Origin: Olsenella sp. An285
Lineage (GTDB): Bacteria > Actinomycetota > Coriobacteriia > Coriobacteriales > Atopobiaceae
DNA length: 64,000 nt
Assembly: GCF_002159625.1 (NCBI RefSeq)
Contig: NZ_NFIZ01000003.1
Location: forward strand, 1 to 64,000
Direction of reading: 5' to 3'
The notes under the pieces were generated by a model that searched no databases, had not been told where the DNA came from, and worked only from the letters and a program-made list of their open reading frames with translations. The position numbers were made by a program, and so were the translations under genes. Shown here in pieces: positions 51,577 through 61,911 of the stretch (its first letter is position 1; the number at the start of each line of letters is the position of its first letter).

Positions 51577-52509
51577 TTAGTCGTCCGTCCCGGGACGACC
51601 GGCATAGTTGAGCCCGCCCACCAGACGGCGCAGCTCGGCCTCGCGCCTGCGGACGAGCGCCTCGGCGAGCGCGGGATAGGCGAGGCGCGCCTCGTCAAAG
51701 AGGTCGGCCACGCTCTCGTGGCGCACCTCCCCGGTGAAGGGGTCCTCCCAGGGGCGGCACTCGAGGTTGGCGGCGGGGCACTCGTTGCTGCGTCGCACGT
51801 AGTGGGCCATGGCCTCCGCGCGCGAGACGCCGCGGGCCATGCGCTCCACGGTGCCGGCGGCGCGCGAGAGCGCGGAGCGGGCAGGGTCTATGAGGCGGTA
51901 GAGGCGCTCGTAGTCGCGCACGCTGGAAACGTACTCGCGCGCGCTCACGGGCACGCCAAAGACGGCGAGCGCCATCTGCGAGAAGAGCGCGCCGCCCACG
52001 TGCTCGATGCGCTCCGTGCGCATGAGGTTGTCCGCGGCGGGCCGCTCCTCCACGGTGGCGCTGCAGCGCTCCCACAAGATCCAGGAGTCGATGTCGGACT
52101 CAATGAGCGCGTGCACCTCGCCGGAGGCTCCCTCCAGGCTGGGGTCCGCCGCGCAGAGCGCGCGCTGCTGGGAGACCACGAAGGGGTGGACGGCGCGGTC
52201 GAGCACGTAGTGACCGAGCAGGCCCAGCACGAAGGCGCGGCCGACGCGCTCGTCGGCCGGGGGCAGGTGGCTCACGCCGTCCCGCAGCGTCATGAACGCG
52301 CGCGTGACCCGACCGCTCTGGATCGTGGCGGCAAGCGAGTGGGTGCGCGCCGCGAGCGAGGGCAGCGTGGAGAAGCGCGCGAAGAGCGGGTCGGGGCCCT
52401 GGTTGCCCAGCAGGAAGGCGAGCAGCTCCTCCTCGCCCGAGACGACGTCCGCGGGCAGGGACTGAGCGACGACCTCGCCAAAGACGTGGTGCGTGATGAT
52501 AGCGGGCAT
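51577..52509 (-). CDS. Zinc-dependent phospholipase-C-like protein
   Basis: A 310-aa helical protein that begins MPAIITHHVFG and has HYVLDRAVHPFV, the His/Asp pattern of the zinc-dependent phospholipase C family found in Firmicutes and Actinobacteria. No signal peptide is seen, so a cytoplasmic or atypical role is likely. AAAGGAG precedes ATG 52509. The substrate is unproven. Confidence 0.78.
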   Translation of the reverse strand: MPAIITHHVFGEVVAQSLPADVVSGEEELLAFLLGNQGPDPLFARFSTLPSLAARTHSLAATIQSGRVTRAFMTLRDGVSHLPPADERVGRAFVLGLLGHYVLDRAVHPFVVSQQRALCAADPSLEGASGEVHALIESDIDSWILWERCSATVEERPAADNLMRTERIEHVGGALFSQMALAVFGVPVSAREYVSSVRDYERLYRLIDPARSALSRAAGTVERMARGVSRAEAMAHYVRRSNECPAANLECRPWEDPFTGEVRHESVADLFDEARLAYPALAEALVRRREAELRRLVGGLNYAGRPGTDD

Positions 52510-52605
52510 GCGCGCTCCTTTCTCGGCAACGTGACTAGGTTAGCACGCACGCGGGGGAGTAAAGTGACTCCGGAAGGACGTTGAGCAACGTTTTGAGGAG
52601 GACCC

Positions 52606-53118
52606 GTGATTCGCAAGGACCGCGAGATAACCGACCGCGCCGCGCAGCTCGCCATCATGGGCGCGTGCGACGTCTGCCGCGTGTGCCTCAACGGGATGGA
52701 CGGCTATCCCTACGTGGTGCCGCTCAACTTTGGCGAGGAGGTCTCCGGCGACGACGTGACGCTCTACTTCCACAGCGCCCGCCGCGGGCAGAAGCTCGAC
52801 CTCATCGCCCGCGACCCGCGTGCGACCTTCGAGATGGACTGCGACCACGAGCTCATCTTCTACAGCGAGCGCATGGACTGCACGATGGGCTATCGCAGCG
52901 TCATCGGGCGCGGCACGATCGAGGTGGTGTCGGACGAGGAGGAGAGGCTCCACGGCCTGCGCGTCCTCATGCGCCACTACCACGCCGAGGACTTCGACTT
53001 CTCCCTCAAGCTGCTGCCCGCGACCACGGTGCTGCGCCTGCGCGTGGAGTCGATGACCGGCAAGCGCCGCAACAACGATCGCCCCGACGCGCTCCGCTGG
53101 GTGCCGCCGGCGCGCTGA
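52606..53118 (+). CDS. NimA-like PPOX-fold flavoprotein
   Basis: A 170-aa split-barrel protein of the Nim group (CRVCLNGMDGYPYVVPLNFG, LYFHSARRGQKLDLI, MGYRSVIGRGTIEVV). Nim proteins can reduce 5-nitroimidazoles in some anaerobes, but most chromosomal members have unknown physiological roles. GTG 52606 follows GAGGAGG. Confidence 0.88.
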   Translation: MIRKDREITDRAAQLAIMGACDVCRVCLNGMDGYPYVVPLNFGEEVSGDDVTLYFHSARRGQKLDLIARDPRATFEMDCDHELIFYSERMDCTMGYRSVIGRGTIEVVSDEEERLHGLRVLMRHYHAEDFDFSLKLLPATTVLRLRVESMTGKRRNNDRPDALRWVPPAR

Positions 53119-53182
53119 GCCCCGCTCCAGGAACGAGACCTTGGGTTCTTGCATGGGAGGGGCGTGCTCGGGTGGCGCTCTC

Positions 53183-53470
53183 ATTGGGCTGGGGTGTCAA
53201 TATCGACCCGCGATTGGGTAACCTGGCGCCCGCGCGCTCTCGAACTGGCGCGCTTTGTCACAAACCGGGAACGATTGGGCATAAGGCTTTATATATTATT
53301 TTGACATTATCAACTATGTTGCCCAATCGCCTAGAGAAACTGGCGTAGGGGGCAGGGAAGGCTGCCAAATAGCATCCGTCTGTGCCCGGAGGGCATCGGT
53401 TGCATCAAGCCTTGTGCCCAATCGCCCGGGATTATCGCGGATCCGCCCGACGGGATGCCGTGCGCGGGTC
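53183..53470. repeat. ATTGGGC repeat/hairpin array A
   Basis: ATTGGGC words occur at 53183, 53213 and 53274, and reverse copies at 53320 and 53416. The pair at 53272/53320 makes a 10-bp stem around a strongly AT-rich loop. The segment after CATCAAG at 53403 aligns closely with the one at 59393-59450. CCCGACGG/CCGTCGGG closes the array near 53446-53490. No gene is present in 53119-53543. Confidence 0.75.
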
Positions 53471-53543
53471 CCCGCGGCGCGCCGTCGGGTCGGGAAGAAC
53501 CATCGAGAAGAACCGTCAGGCCGAGAAGGACGCGCGCCCGCGG

Positions 53544-54092
53544 CTACCCCTCGAAGCCGGCGTCCTCCAGAAGCGCGGAGCCGTCCGCCGCGGCGGTGGC
53601 GAGCTCGTCGCAGCGCTCGTTCTGCGGGTGGCCCGCGTGGCCCTTCACCCAGACCCACGTCACGTCGTGCGGTGCCGCGGCGGCAATGAGCCGCTGCCAG
53701 AGGTCCACGTTCTTCACGGGCTGCTTGCTCGCGGTCTTCCACCCGCGCCGCTGCCAGCCCGGAATCCACCCCTTGTTGAAGGCGTTCACCACGTACTGGG
53801 AGTCCGTCGTCATGGTGACGGCGCAGGGGCGGCGCAGCGCCTCGAGAGCGGCGATGGCGCCCATGAGCTCCATGCGGTTGTTGGTGGTGCGCCGGTAGCC
53901 GGCGGAGAGCTCGCGCTCGTGCGCGCGGCCGTCCGGCCCCACGTAGCGCAGGACCGCGCCGTAGCCACCCGGACCGGGGTTGCCGCGGGACGAGCCGTCC
54001 GACCACGCCTCAACCTGCATTCTGTAAATTGGGGACTGTCCCCAATTAACAGAGTCGTCGTGCTCCCGCGCGAATTCCTCCCAGCTCGTCAC
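53544..54092 (-). CDS. rnhA: Ribonuclease HI
   Basis: RNase HI degrades the RNA of RNA-DNA hybrids. Catalytic acids appear in order in [27 protein letters not shown] and [11 protein letters not shown] 54092 overlaps the polA stop and has GGAGG 7 bp upstream, giving 182 aa with 24 residues before the core MQVEAWSDG. That extension contains the 31-bp palindrome, read as [11 protein letters not shown]. The ATG at the core has no ribosome site, so the longer form is favoured but not proven. Confidence 0.9.
   Translation of the reverse strand: MTSWEEFAREHDDSVNWGQSPIYRMQVEAWSDGSSRGNPGPGGYGAVLRYVGPDGRAHERELSAGYRRTTNNRMELMGAIAALEALRRPCAVTMTTDSQYVVNAFNKGWIPGWQRRGWKTASKQPVKNVDLWQRLIAAAAPHDVTWVWVKGHAGHPQNERCDELATAAADGSALLEDAGFEG
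54022..54052. repeat. 31-bp palindrome family (AATTGGGGAC), copy 3, translated
   Basis: The same arms as the other copies lie within the 5' codons of rnhA if GTG 54092 is used. Its frame and peptide NWGQSPI match copy 2. Confidence 0.88.
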
Positions 54093-56776
54093 TACTTGGC
54101 CTCCGCCCAGTTGCTGCCGTAGGAGACCTCGGCAAGGAGCGGCACGCGCAGCGTGACCACGCCCTCCATGGTCTCGCGCACGAGCGCGCTCACGGCCTCG
54201 AGCTCGGCCTCGGGGACCTCGAGGTCCAGCTCGTCGTGAATCTGCAGCACGAGCTTGGCGGCGAGGTCTTCCTCGTGCAGGCGCTCGGCCACGCGCACCA
54301 TGGCGATCTTGATGATGTCCGCCGCGGTGCCCTGCATGGGGTGGTTCATGGCCGTGCGCTCGCCAAAGGCCACGAGCTGGCGGTTCTTCTGCTTGAACTC
54401 GCGAATGTGACGCTTGCGGCCAAAGAGGGTCTCGGCGTAGCCCAGCTCGTGGGCGCGGCGGACGGCGTCGTCCAGAAACGCTCGTACGCCGGGGTAGGCC
54501 TCGAAGTAGCGGTCGATCATCTCCTGGGCCTCGGCACGGGGAATCTTGAGGGAGGTGGCCAGGCCAAAGGCCTGCTGGCCGTAGACGATGCCAAAGTTCA
54601 CGGCCTTGGCGCGGCTGCGAAGCTGTGGCGTGACCTCCTCCACGGGCACGCCAAATACGCGCGCCGCCGTGGCGGCGTGGAAGTCGGCGCCCTCGCAGAA
54701 GGCGGCGATGAGGTGCTCGTCCCCGGAGAGGTGGGCGAGCAGGCGCAGCTCGATCTGCGAGTAGTCGCAGGCGAGAAACACGCTGCCCTCGGGCACGGTG
54801 AAGGCCTGGCGCACGCGGTGCCCCAGCTCGGAGCGGGTGGGGATGTTCTGGAGGTTGGGGTCCGAGCTCGAGAGGCGCCCGGTGGCCGTCACCGTCTGGT
54901 TGAGCGTGGTGTGGATGCGCCCGTCGCCGGCCACGAGGGCGGGGAGGGCGTCGAGGTAGGTGGACTTGATCTTGGCGCGCTCGCGGTACTCGAGGACCTC
55001 CGCCACGATGGCGTGGTGCGCCGCGAGGTCGCCCAGGACCTTGGCGTTGGTGGAGTAGAAGCCGCGCTTGGTGCGCTTGAGGCCGTAGGTGGGCAGGCCC
55101 AGCACGTCAAAGAGCACGTGGGAGAGCTGCTGCGGGGAGTCGATGTTGAAGTCCTCGCCGGCCTCGGCGTGGATCTTCTCCACCATGGCGTCGATCTCGG
55201 TGCCGAGCTCGGCGGACTGGGCGGCAAGGACCCCCGTGTCGACGCCCAGGCCCAGGCGCTCCATCTCCGCCAGCACGGGCAGGAGCGGCATCTCCATGTC
55301 GTCGAAGAGCCCGGCGGAGCCGTCCTTCTCGAGGCGCTCGCGCAGCACGGGCACGAGGCGCGCCGAGCAGACGGCGTCGAGCGCCGCGGCGGGCAGCTCC
55401 TCGGTGGGCTCGGGAAGCGCGTCGGCGAGGTAGGCCTCGGCGAGCTCGGGCACGGCGAAGCCGCCGCGCTCGGAGTCGAGCAGGTAGGCGGCAACGCCCA
55501 CGTCGAAGACGCGCGCCGGGTCCACCTCGCGCGGGGAGAGCGCCTCGGGCACGGAGGAGTCCGCGGGCGAGAGCACGTGCAGGAGCGCCTTGACGTCGCC
55601 GGCGGCCAGGCGGCCCTCGCGGAAGAGCCGCGCGAGCGCGTCGTCCGCGGCGTCGCCCTCGATGCGGCAGATCTTCTCGCCGGTGGAGGCCCACAGCACG
55701 TGGGAGAGGCCAAAGAGCGCGCCCTCGGCGCGGTCGTCGTCCATCGCGACGCCCACCCAGGCGCCCCGCGCGACGGCATCCTCGAGGGCTGCGGCGGCCT
55801 CGTCCCCCGTGACGGGGGCGGGAAGCTCGACGGCCGTCGCCGGAGCCGCCTCCTCGGGCATCGCGGCCCGGGCGGCCGCCACCGCGTCCTCTCCTGCCAG
55901 GCGCACGAGGCGCGAGGTCATGCCCGTGAAGCCCAGCGCGGAGAAGGCGCGCGCCACCTCGGCGGGGTCGAAGGTGGGGAAGCGCGCGTCGGAGAGGTCG
56001 AGCTCGATCGGCGCGTCGGTGCGGATGGTGGCCACCCTGCGGGAGACCAGGGCGTCGTCGATGTGCGCGCGCAGGTTCTCGCCCATCTTGCCCTTGACCT
56101 CGTCCGCATGGGCGATGACCTCGTCGAGGCTGCCGTACTGCACGATGAGCGCCGCGGCCTTCTTGGGGCCGATGCCCGGCACGCCGGGGATGTTGTCCGA
56201 GGTGTCGCCCTTGAGGCCGTAGAAGTCCGGCACGAGCTCGGGCGTGATGCCGTGGTAGAGGTCCTCCACGGTGGTGGGGTCCATGATCGTGACGTCCGTG
56301 ACGCCCTTCTTGGTGGAGACGATCTTCACGTGCTCGGTGGTGAGCTGGTACATGTCGCGGTCGCCGGTGAAGAGGAGCATGGTGTAGCCGGCCGCCTCGC
56401 CGCGCCGGGCGAGCGTCCCCAGGATGTCGTCGCCCTCCCAGCCCTCGAGCTCGGCCACGGGCACGTCCAGCGCGCCGAGGAGCTCCTTCACCATGGGGAA
56501 CTGCTCGTGGAGCGCCGGGTCCATGGGCGGGCGCTGGGCCTTGTACTGCGGGAGCATCTCCATGCGCACGCGCGGCTTGCCCTTGTCGAAGGCGCAGATC
56601 ACGCCGTCCGGGCGGAACGTGTCCACCATCTTGATGAACATGTTGAAGAACCCGAAGAGCGCGTTGGTTGAGCGACCGTCCGGCGCGTTCATGGGCTGGC
56701 GGATGGCGTGGAACGCGCGGTGCATGAGGGAGTTTCCGTCGATGACGGCGATGGTGCGGGCGGCAGTGTCGACCAT
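54092..56776 (-). CDS. polA: DNA polymerase I
   Basis: 894 aa with the 5' nuclease domain ([36 protein letters not shown]), a middle 3'-5' exonuclease-like domain, and the polymerase domain ([25 protein letters not shown]). The DxE exonuclease motif is replaced by VAMDDDRA and later motifs are not recognised, so proofreading is probably lost, as in many Gram-positive enzymes. It removes primers and fills gaps. Translation is coupled to rnhA, a functional partner. Confidence 0.96.
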   Translation of the reverse strand: MVDTAARTIAVIDGNSLMHRAFHAIRQPMNAPDGRSTNALFGFFNMFIKMVDTFRPDGVICAFDKGKPRVRMEMLPQYKAQRPPMDPALHEQFPMVKELLGALDVPVAELEGWEGDDILGTLARRGEAAGYTMLLFTGDRDMYQLTTEHVKIVSTKKGVTDVTIMDPTTVEDLYHGITPELVPDFYGLKGDTSDNIPGVPGIGPKKAAALIVQYGSLDEVIAHADEVKGKMGENLRAHIDDALVSRRVATIRTDAPIELDLSDARFPTFDPAEVARAFSALGFTGMTSRLVRLAGEDAVAAARAAMPEEAAPATAVELPAPVTGDEAAAALEDAVARGAWVGVAMDDDRAEGALFGLSHVLWASTGEKICRIEGDAADDALARLFREGRLAAGDVKALLHVLSPADSSVPEALSPREVDPARVFDVGVAAYLLDSERGGFAVPELAEAYLADALPEPTEELPAAALDAVCSARLVPVLRERLEKDGSAGLFDDMEMPLLPVLAEMERLGLGVDTGVLAAQSAELGTEIDAMVEKIHAEAGEDFNIDSPQQLSHVLFDVLGLPTYGLKRTKRGFYSTNAKVLGDLAAHHAIVAEVLEYRERAKIKSTYLDALPALVAGDGRIHTTLNQTVTATGRLSSSDPNLQNIPTRSELGHRVRQAFTVPEGSVFLACDYSQIELRLLAHLSGDEHLIAAFCEGADFHAATAARVFGVPVEEVTPQLRSRAKAVNFGIVYGQQAFGLATSLKIPRAEAQEMIDRYFEAYPGVRAFLDDAVRRAHELGYAETLFGRKRHIREFKQKNRQLVAFGERTAMNHPMQGTAADIIKIAMVRVAERLHEEDLAAKLVLQIHDELDLEVPEAELEAVSALVRETMEGVVTLRVPLLAEVSYGSNWAEAK

Positions 56777-56811
56777 GGGGGTCCTCTCGTCTCTGGTGTC
56801 GTCTCATTGTA

Positions 56812-56866
56812 GGCGAGAAGAACCCGCTCGGTGCGGCGCCGTCCACGACGCGAGGTTCTTCTCGCC
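56812..56866. repeat. Inverted pair of the over-represented word
   Basis: GGCGAGAAGAACC (56812-56824) and its exact reverse complement (56854-56866) form a 13-bp stem with a 29-nt loop upstream of polA. The rest of 56867-57125 carries CCTGTGAC/GTCACAGG dyad arms near 56961 and 57000 and the glnA ribosome site. Confidence 0.85.
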
Positions 56867-57125
56867 CGGCGTGTCAAACGTTGCAGGCAGAGGTTCTTTT
56901 CTCAGCATCTCTTGATGGACATGAGCCGGGAGGTAAACTTCTTTCTCAAGACATCTACTACCTGTGACGTTTACACGTATGAAACGGTGCGTCCGCCCTG
57001 TCACAGGACGGCTCCACGCCCGCAACGCAAACGCCCCGCGAGCTTCACGCGAGGGCAACGGTCGTGAAATAATGGCCCCGTAAAGTAATCCGCCGTAAGC
57101 CACAACGCCAAGAGAAGGGGCGCAC

Positions 57126-59216
57126 ATGGGCAAGGACAGGGTCTCACAGGAGTACGGCAGCCTGCTCTTCACGGACGCGGTGATGCAGGAGCGGCTCCCC
57201 AAGCCTACGTACAAGGAGCTTCGCCAGGTCATCGACGACGGAGCGCCGCTCGACCTCGACATCGCCAACGAGGTCGCGCACGCGATGAAGGAGTGGGCGC
57301 TCGAGAAGGGCGCCACGCACTTCGCGCACTGGTTCCAGCCGCTCACGGGCATCACGTCCGAGAAGCACGACAGCTTCCTCACGCCCATCGACGACGGTAC
57401 GATCCTCATGTCCTTCTCGGGCAAGGAGCTCGTCCAGGGCGAGCCGGACGCCTCGAGCTTCCCGAGTGGCGGCCTGCGCGCCACCTTCGAGGCGCGCGGC
57501 TACACCGCCTGGGATCCCACGAGCCCGGCCTTCATCAAGGACGAGGTCCTCTGCATCCCCACCGCCTTCGTCTCTTACACCGGCGAGGCGCTCGACAAGA
57601 AGACGCCGCTGCTGCGCTCGCAGGTGGCGCTCGAGACGCAGGCCAAGCGCGTGCTCGCCCTCTTTGGCCGCGAGCCCAAGCGCGTCTTCACCACCATCGG
57701 CCCCGAGCAGGAGTACTTCCTCGTGCGCGAGGAGGACTACGAGAAGCGCCCCGACCTCATCTACTGCGGTCGCACGCTCTTTGGCTGCGAGCCGGTCAAG
57801 GGCCAGGAGCTCGAGGAGCACTACTTCGGCGCCATCCGCCCCACGGTCAACGACTTCATGAAGGAGGTCGATGACGAGCTCTGGAAGCTCGGCATCCCCG
57901 TCAAGACCAAGCACAACGAGGTCGCGCCCGCCCAGCACGAGCTCGCGCCGATCTTCGAGCAGGGCTCGCTCGCCATCGACGACAACCTCCTCACGATGGA
58001 GAAGCTCAAGCTCATGGCCACCCACCACGGCCTGGCCTGCCTCGAGCACGAGAAGCCCTTCGAGTACGTGAACGGCTCCGGCAAGCACAACAACTGGTCC
58101 ATCTGCGCCGACGGCAAGAACCTGCTGGAGCCTGGCGCGGTTCCCTCCGAGAACCTGCAGTTCCTCGTGTTCCTCGCCGCGCTCGTCGCCGCCGTCGACG
58201 AGCACGCCGACCTGCTGCGCGCCTCCGTGGCATCCGCGGGCAACGACCACCGCCTCGGCGCCAACGAGGCGCCGCCCGCGATCATCTCGGTCTTCCTGGG
58301 CGACCAGCTCCATGAGATCGTCGAGGCCCTCATCAACAAGGAGGAGCCCGAGGTCCACGAGGCCGAGCGCATGGACCTGGGCGTCCCCGCGCTGCCTGAC
58401 CTCCTGCGCGACTCTACGGACCGCAACCGCACCTCGCCCTTCGCCTTCACGGGCAACAAGTTCGAGTTCCGCATGTGCGGCAGCCAGCAGAACCTGGCCG
58501 ATCCCAACGTTGTCCTCAACACCGCCGTGGCCGAGCAGTGCGACCGCTTTGCCACCAAGCTCGAGGGCAAGACGGGCGACGAGTTCACCAACCTCGCCCT
58601 GCGCTGGGTGCGCCACACCCTGCGCGACCACCAGCGCGTGCTCTTCGAGGGCAACGGCTACTCCGAGGAGTGGGAGCAGGAGGCGGAGCGCCGCGGGCTT
58701 CCCAACCTCAAGACCACGCCGGACGCGCTGCCGTGCATGGTCAAGCCCGAGAACGTGGCGTTCTACCAGAAGTACCACGTCCTCAACGAGGCGGAGATCC
58801 ACGCGCGCTACGTCTCCAAGGCCGAGCAGTACGCCAAGCTCCTCAACATCGAGGCCAACACCATGGTCTACATGGCCACCAACCTCTACCTGCCCGCGCT
58901 CTCCGAGTTCTCCGGCGACCTGGCCTCCACCGTGGCCACCAAGGCCGAGATTGGCATCGAGAGCCCGGTGGAGAAGGAGCTCGTGCGCACGCTGACCGAC
59001 GGCGTCGCCGCCATCCACGAGGCGGCCATCGACCTCGAGGCCAACAACGCCGCGGCGCACGCGGTCGAGGACCCGCAGGAACAGTGCAACGCCTACCGCG
59101 ACAACGTCCTTCCCTCCATGGAGCACCTGCGCTCCTGCGTCGACGCAATGGAGAAGGTATGCGGCGCCGAGTACTGGCCCGTGCCCACCTACAACGAGCT
59201 TCTGTTCTGGGTGTAG
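57126..59216 (+). CDS. glnA: Type III glutamine synthetase
   Basis: 696 aa, the length of the GlnN/type III enzyme. Signatures are [46 protein letters not shown] and the nucleotide-site [10 protein letters not shown]. It forms glutamine from glutamate and ammonia. AGAAGGGG precedes ATG 57126. It lies 6 kb from gltBD with unrelated genes between, so regulation is separate; no GlnR or PII gene is seen. Confidence 0.96.
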   Translation: MGKDRVSQEYGSLLFTDAVMQERLPKPTYKELRQVIDDGAPLDLDIANEVAHAMKEWALEKGATHFAHWFQPLTGITSEKHDSFLTPIDDGTILMSFSGKELVQGEPDASSFPSGGLRATFEARGYTAWDPTSPAFIKDEVLCIPTAFVSYTGEALDKKTPLLRSQVALETQAKRVLALFGREPKRVFTTIGPEQEYFLVREEDYEKRPDLIYCGRTLFGCEPVKGQELEEHYFGAIRPTVNDFMKEVDDELWKLGIPVKTKHNEVAPAQHELAPIFEQGSLAIDDNLLTMEKLKLMATHHGLACLEHEKPFEYVNGSGKHNNWSICADGKNLLEPGAVPSENLQFLVFLAALVAAVDEHADLLRASVASAGNDHRLGANEAPPAIISVFLGDQLHEIVEALINKEEPEVHEAERMDLGVPALPDLLRDSTDRNRTSPFAFTGNKFEFRMCGSQQNLADPNVVLNTAVAEQCDRFATKLEGKTGDEFTNLALRWVRHTLRDHQRVLFEGNGYSEEWEQEAERRGLPNLKTTPDALPCMVKPENVAFYQKYHVLNEAEIHARYVSKAEQYAKLLNIEANTMVYMATNLYLPALSEFSGDLASTVATKAEIGIESPVEKELVRTLTDGVAAIHEAAIDLEANNAAAHAVEDPQEQCNAYRDNVLPSMEHLRSCVDAMEKVCGAEYWPVPTYNELLFWV

Positions 59217-59341
59217 CGCCGGCCGACTAGCCCGCCGACACGAAGAATCCCACGTCGCCGCCCCGTCCCGGTCTCCCGGGCGGGGCGGTTTTGTGCGGCG
59301 GGGGCATGCCGTGGCAGGGGGGCACCGCGGGTGACGTTGCC

Positions 59342-59500
59342 CCGCCAGAATCGGGCGCGATTGGGCGACATCCTTGATGCCGGCGGGGACCCGGCATCAA
59401 GGATGTCGCCCAATCCCCGGGCGATTCTGGCGGATTTGGGCGCCCGACGGTTCTTCTCGCCCTCCAGGGGCTCCGGGGCATCAAGGGTTTTGCCCAATCG
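59342..59500. repeat. ATTGGGC repeat/hairpin array B
   Basis: A near-perfect hairpin spans 59342-59433: 25-bp exact arms 59359-59383 and 59391-59415, and outer 12-bp arms CCGCCAGAATCG/CGATTCTGGCGG. A third CATCAAGG-GCCCAATC copy lies at 59472-59491. The unit is homologous to array A at 53403. It fills the convergent glnA/HAD junction. The rest of 59217-59621 has no gene. Confidence 0.85.
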
Positions 59501-59621
59501 GGACGGCCTTCTGACAAAGGCGCGACCTCGCGGAACGCAGGGGAGGGCACATACCCAATGGGACGGGTTTTCTGGCAGCGAAGGGGGACAGGCGCCGCCG
59601 CCGGCGGGCGTTCGCGGTGGC

Positions 59622-60359
59622 CTACGCGTCGGCCTCGTTGAGGCGCGCGACGATTCTGGGCAGCTCGCGCGCGAACTCCTCCATCGACCCGCGCCACGCG
59701 GCGTCGCGCGGCCGCGCGTGGCCGACGTACGCCGTGCGCAGCCCGCAGTCCGTGCGGACGATGTCGCGGCGGGCGTCGTTGCCCACCATGAGGCACTCGT
59801 CGAGGCGCACGCCCAGCTGGTTGGCGAACTCCTGGTAGTAGCGCACGCTCGGCTTGCATCGCGTGGAGTTCGAGTAGGTGGACACGAGCGCGAAGTCGTC
59901 CGCGCCCACGCCGGCCCAGCCCATGCGCGCCCGGTCGCAGGCGAGCGAGAAGGTGGGGTTGGTGGCGAGCGCGCACGTGAGGCCGGAGGACCACACCGCG
60001 TCGATCGCCCTCCTTGCCCCCTCGACCGGGCGCGCCCCCACGACGCCGTCGGAGAACCCCGGCACGATCTCACGCTCGTAGTAGTCCACGAGGTCGTGGA
60101 TTGCGGGGTCGTCGAGCGGGATGCCGCAGGTCGAGAAGAACGTCTGGTTGAAGAGCTGCTCGTTGGTGAGGGAGTCCTGACGGTCCTGGGAGTCGATCGC
60201 GAGGAAGCTCCGCACGTAGGGGAGGCCGAGGGAGGCCGGGCTCACGCGGGCGGCCTCGCCGAGGAGCCGCGCGGCACCGGCGACGTAGCGCGCGATGAAC
60301 GCAGTGAGGTTGAGCCTCAGCAGCGTGTCGTCCAGATCGAAGAGCACGGCGCGTATCAC
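59622..60359 (-). CDS. HAD-family hydrolase
   Basis: A 245-aa haloacid-dehalogenase-like phosphatase. Motif I is FDLDDTLL, motif II ATNPT, motif III lies at RCKPSVRYY and motif IV at GNDARRDI. The alpha-helical cap between motifs I and II is of the C1 type. The substrate is unknown. GTG 60359 follows AGGGAGG. The divergent region to rpsA is AT-rich and holds promoters for both. Confidence 0.9.
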   Translation of the reverse strand: MIRAVLFDLDDTLLRLNLTAFIARYVAGAARLLGEAARVSPASLGLPYVRSFLAIDSQDRQDSLTNEQLFNQTFFSTCGIPLDDPAIHDLVDYYEREIVPGFSDGVVGARPVEGARRAIDAVWSSGLTCALATNPTFSLACDRARMGWAGVGADDFALVSTYSNSTRCKPSVRYYQEFANQLGVRLDECLMVGNDARRDIVRTDCGLRTAYVGHARPRDAAWRGSMEEFARELPRIVARLNEADA

Positions 60360-60434
60360 GGTTCCTCCCTCCTGTGCACGTAACGCGTTTTGCGGAGCCA
60401 TCCAGAAAAAATAATAGATACCCAAGCCTGTCGC

Positions 60435-60464
60435 TTGAAATACACACTCAAAAAAGGCTACCCT
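60435..60464 (+). promoter_or_regulatory. Promoter candidate of rpsA
   Basis: TTGAAA, an 18-bp spacer and TACCCT, about 145 bp upstream of the rpsA start. Confidence 0.4.
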
Positions 60465-60609
60465 ATTCTCCGTGTGAGCACAGGGCTCGCACAACCGTAT
60501 CTGTCGGCCCCCGAGAGCATGTAAGTTTCCACGTAGACGCCACGATTCCTAGGCACTGCAGGCAGCGACCATGACGACCGGGGCCCCGTTGTTCGAAAGG
60601 GGTCCACCT

Positions 60610-61809
60610 TTGAGTGAGATTCAGAACTCGTCCATCTTTGCGCTGGATGACATCTCCGACGAGGAGATGAACAACCTGATCGACGGCACCGTGACCGACT
60701 TCGACGAGGGCGACCTCGTTACCGGCACCGTCGTGAAGCTCGAGCGCGATGAGGTCCTGCTTGACATCGGCTACAAGTCCGAGGGCGTCATCCCGTCCCG
60801 CGAGCTCTCCATCCGCAAGGATGTCAACCCGGCCGACGTCGTCGCCATGGGTGACGAGATCGAGGCTCTCGTTCTCCAGAAGGAGGACAAGGAGGGTCGT
60901 CTGGTCCTCTCCAAGAAGCGCGCCGAGTACGAGCGTGCCTGGAACGCCGTCGAGGAGAAGTTCAACTCCGGCGAGACTGTCGAGGGCGAGGTCATCGAGG
61001 TCGTCAAGGGCGGCCTGATCCTCGACATCGGCCTGCGCGGCTTCCTGCCCGCCTCCCTCGTCGACCTCCGTCGCGTCAAGGACCTCAACGCCTACCTCGG
61101 CACCCGCATCGAGGCCCGCGTCATCGAGATGGACCGCAACCGCAACAACGTCGTCCTCTCCCGTCGCGTCGTCCTCGAGGAGGCCCGCAAGGCCGAGCGC
61201 CAGGAGATTCTCTCCAAGCTCCAGGTCGGCATGCGCCTCAAGGGCACCGTCTCCTCGATTGTCGACTTCGGCGCCTTCGTCGACCTCGGCGGCATCGACG
61301 GCCTCGTGCACATCTCCGAGCTCTCCTGGAACCACGTCAACCACCCCTCCGAGGTCGTCAAGGTCGGCCAGGAGGTCGAGGTCCAGGTGCTCGACGTCGA
61401 CCTCAACCGCGAGCGCATCTCCCTCGGTCTCAAGCAGACCACCGAGGACCCCTGGCGCTCCCTCGTCAAGAAGTACCCCGTCGACGCCATCGTCGAGGGC
61501 ACCGTCACCAAGCTCGTCACCTTTGGCGCGTTCGTCGACCTCGGCGAGGGCGTGGAGGGCCTCGTGCACATCTCCGAGATGGCCAAGCAGCACGTCGACC
61601 AGCCGTCCCAGGTGTGCTCCGTGGGCGATCACGTTCAGGTGAAGGTCATGGAGATCGACCTCGACCGTCGTCGTATCTCCCTCTCCATGAAGGCCGCCGC
61701 CGAGACCCTCGGCACCGAGGTCGAGGTCAAGCCGCTCCCCGAGAGCGACAAGCCGGCCGAGGAGCCCGAGGCTGAGGCCGAGACCGAGGTCAAGGCCACC
61801 GAGGAGTAA
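60610..61809 (+). CDS. rpsA: 30S ribosomal protein S1
   Basis: 399 aa with four S1 RNA-binding repeats (beginning near GDLVTGTVVKL, GETVEGEVIEV, GMRLKGTVSSI and DAIVEGTVTKL) and an acidic Glu/Ala-rich tail. The four-repeat form is usual in Actinobacteria. TTG 60610 (LSEIQNSS) has AAAGGGG 7 bp upstream. The in-frame ATG 60571 lacks a good site and would add 13 atypical residues. Codon use is strongly biased to C-ending codons, fitting high expression. Confidence 0.95.
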   Translation: MSEIQNSSIFALDDISDEEMNNLIDGTVTDFDEGDLVTGTVVKLERDEVLLDIGYKSEGVIPSRELSIRKDVNPADVVAMGDEIEALVLQKEDKEGRLVLSKKRAEYERAWNAVEEKFNSGETVEGEVIEVVKGGLILDIGLRGFLPASLVDLRRVKDLNAYLGTRIEARVIEMDRNRNNVVLSRRVVLEEARKAERQEILSKLQVGMRLKGTVSSIVDFGAFVDLGGIDGLVHISELSWNHVNHPSEVVKVGQEVEVQVLDVDLNRERISLGLKQTTEDPWRSLVKKYPVDAIVEGTVTKLVTFGAFVDLGEGVEGLVHISEMAKQHVDQPSQVCSVGDHVQVKVMEIDLDRRRISLSMKAAAETLGTEVEVKPLPESDKPAEEPEAEAETEVKATEE

Positions 61810-61836
61810 GCTCCTCCCCACATTCGATCTGCTGAG

Positions 61837-61860
61837 GGGGCCGTCCTTCCGGGCGGCCCC
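61837..61860 (+). terminator. Terminator after rpsA
   Basis: GGGGCCGTCC/GGGCGGCCCC stem, loop TTCC, then TTCTGTT, which is the edge of the next palindrome. Confidence 0.6.
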
Positions 61861-61862
61861 TT

Positions 61863-61893
61863 CTGTTAATTGGGGACAGTCCCCAATTTACAG
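61863..61893. repeat. 31-bp palindrome family (AATTGGGGAC), copy 4
   Basis: The most symmetric copy: CTGTTAATTGGGGAC and a right arm with one mismatch around a central A. It lies between the rpsA terminator and the ribosome site of the peptidase gene. Confidence 0.92.
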
Positions 61894-61911
61894 ACATCCG
61901 AGGAGGTTCCC

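Noticed and set aside
52540-52550. TAGGTTAGC as an IdeR/DtxR box
   Set aside because: Only one half-site is present and the neighbours are not metal genes.
60571-60609. ATG 60571 as the rpsA start
   Set aside because: No ribosome site and atypical N-terminal residues; TTG 60610 fits better.
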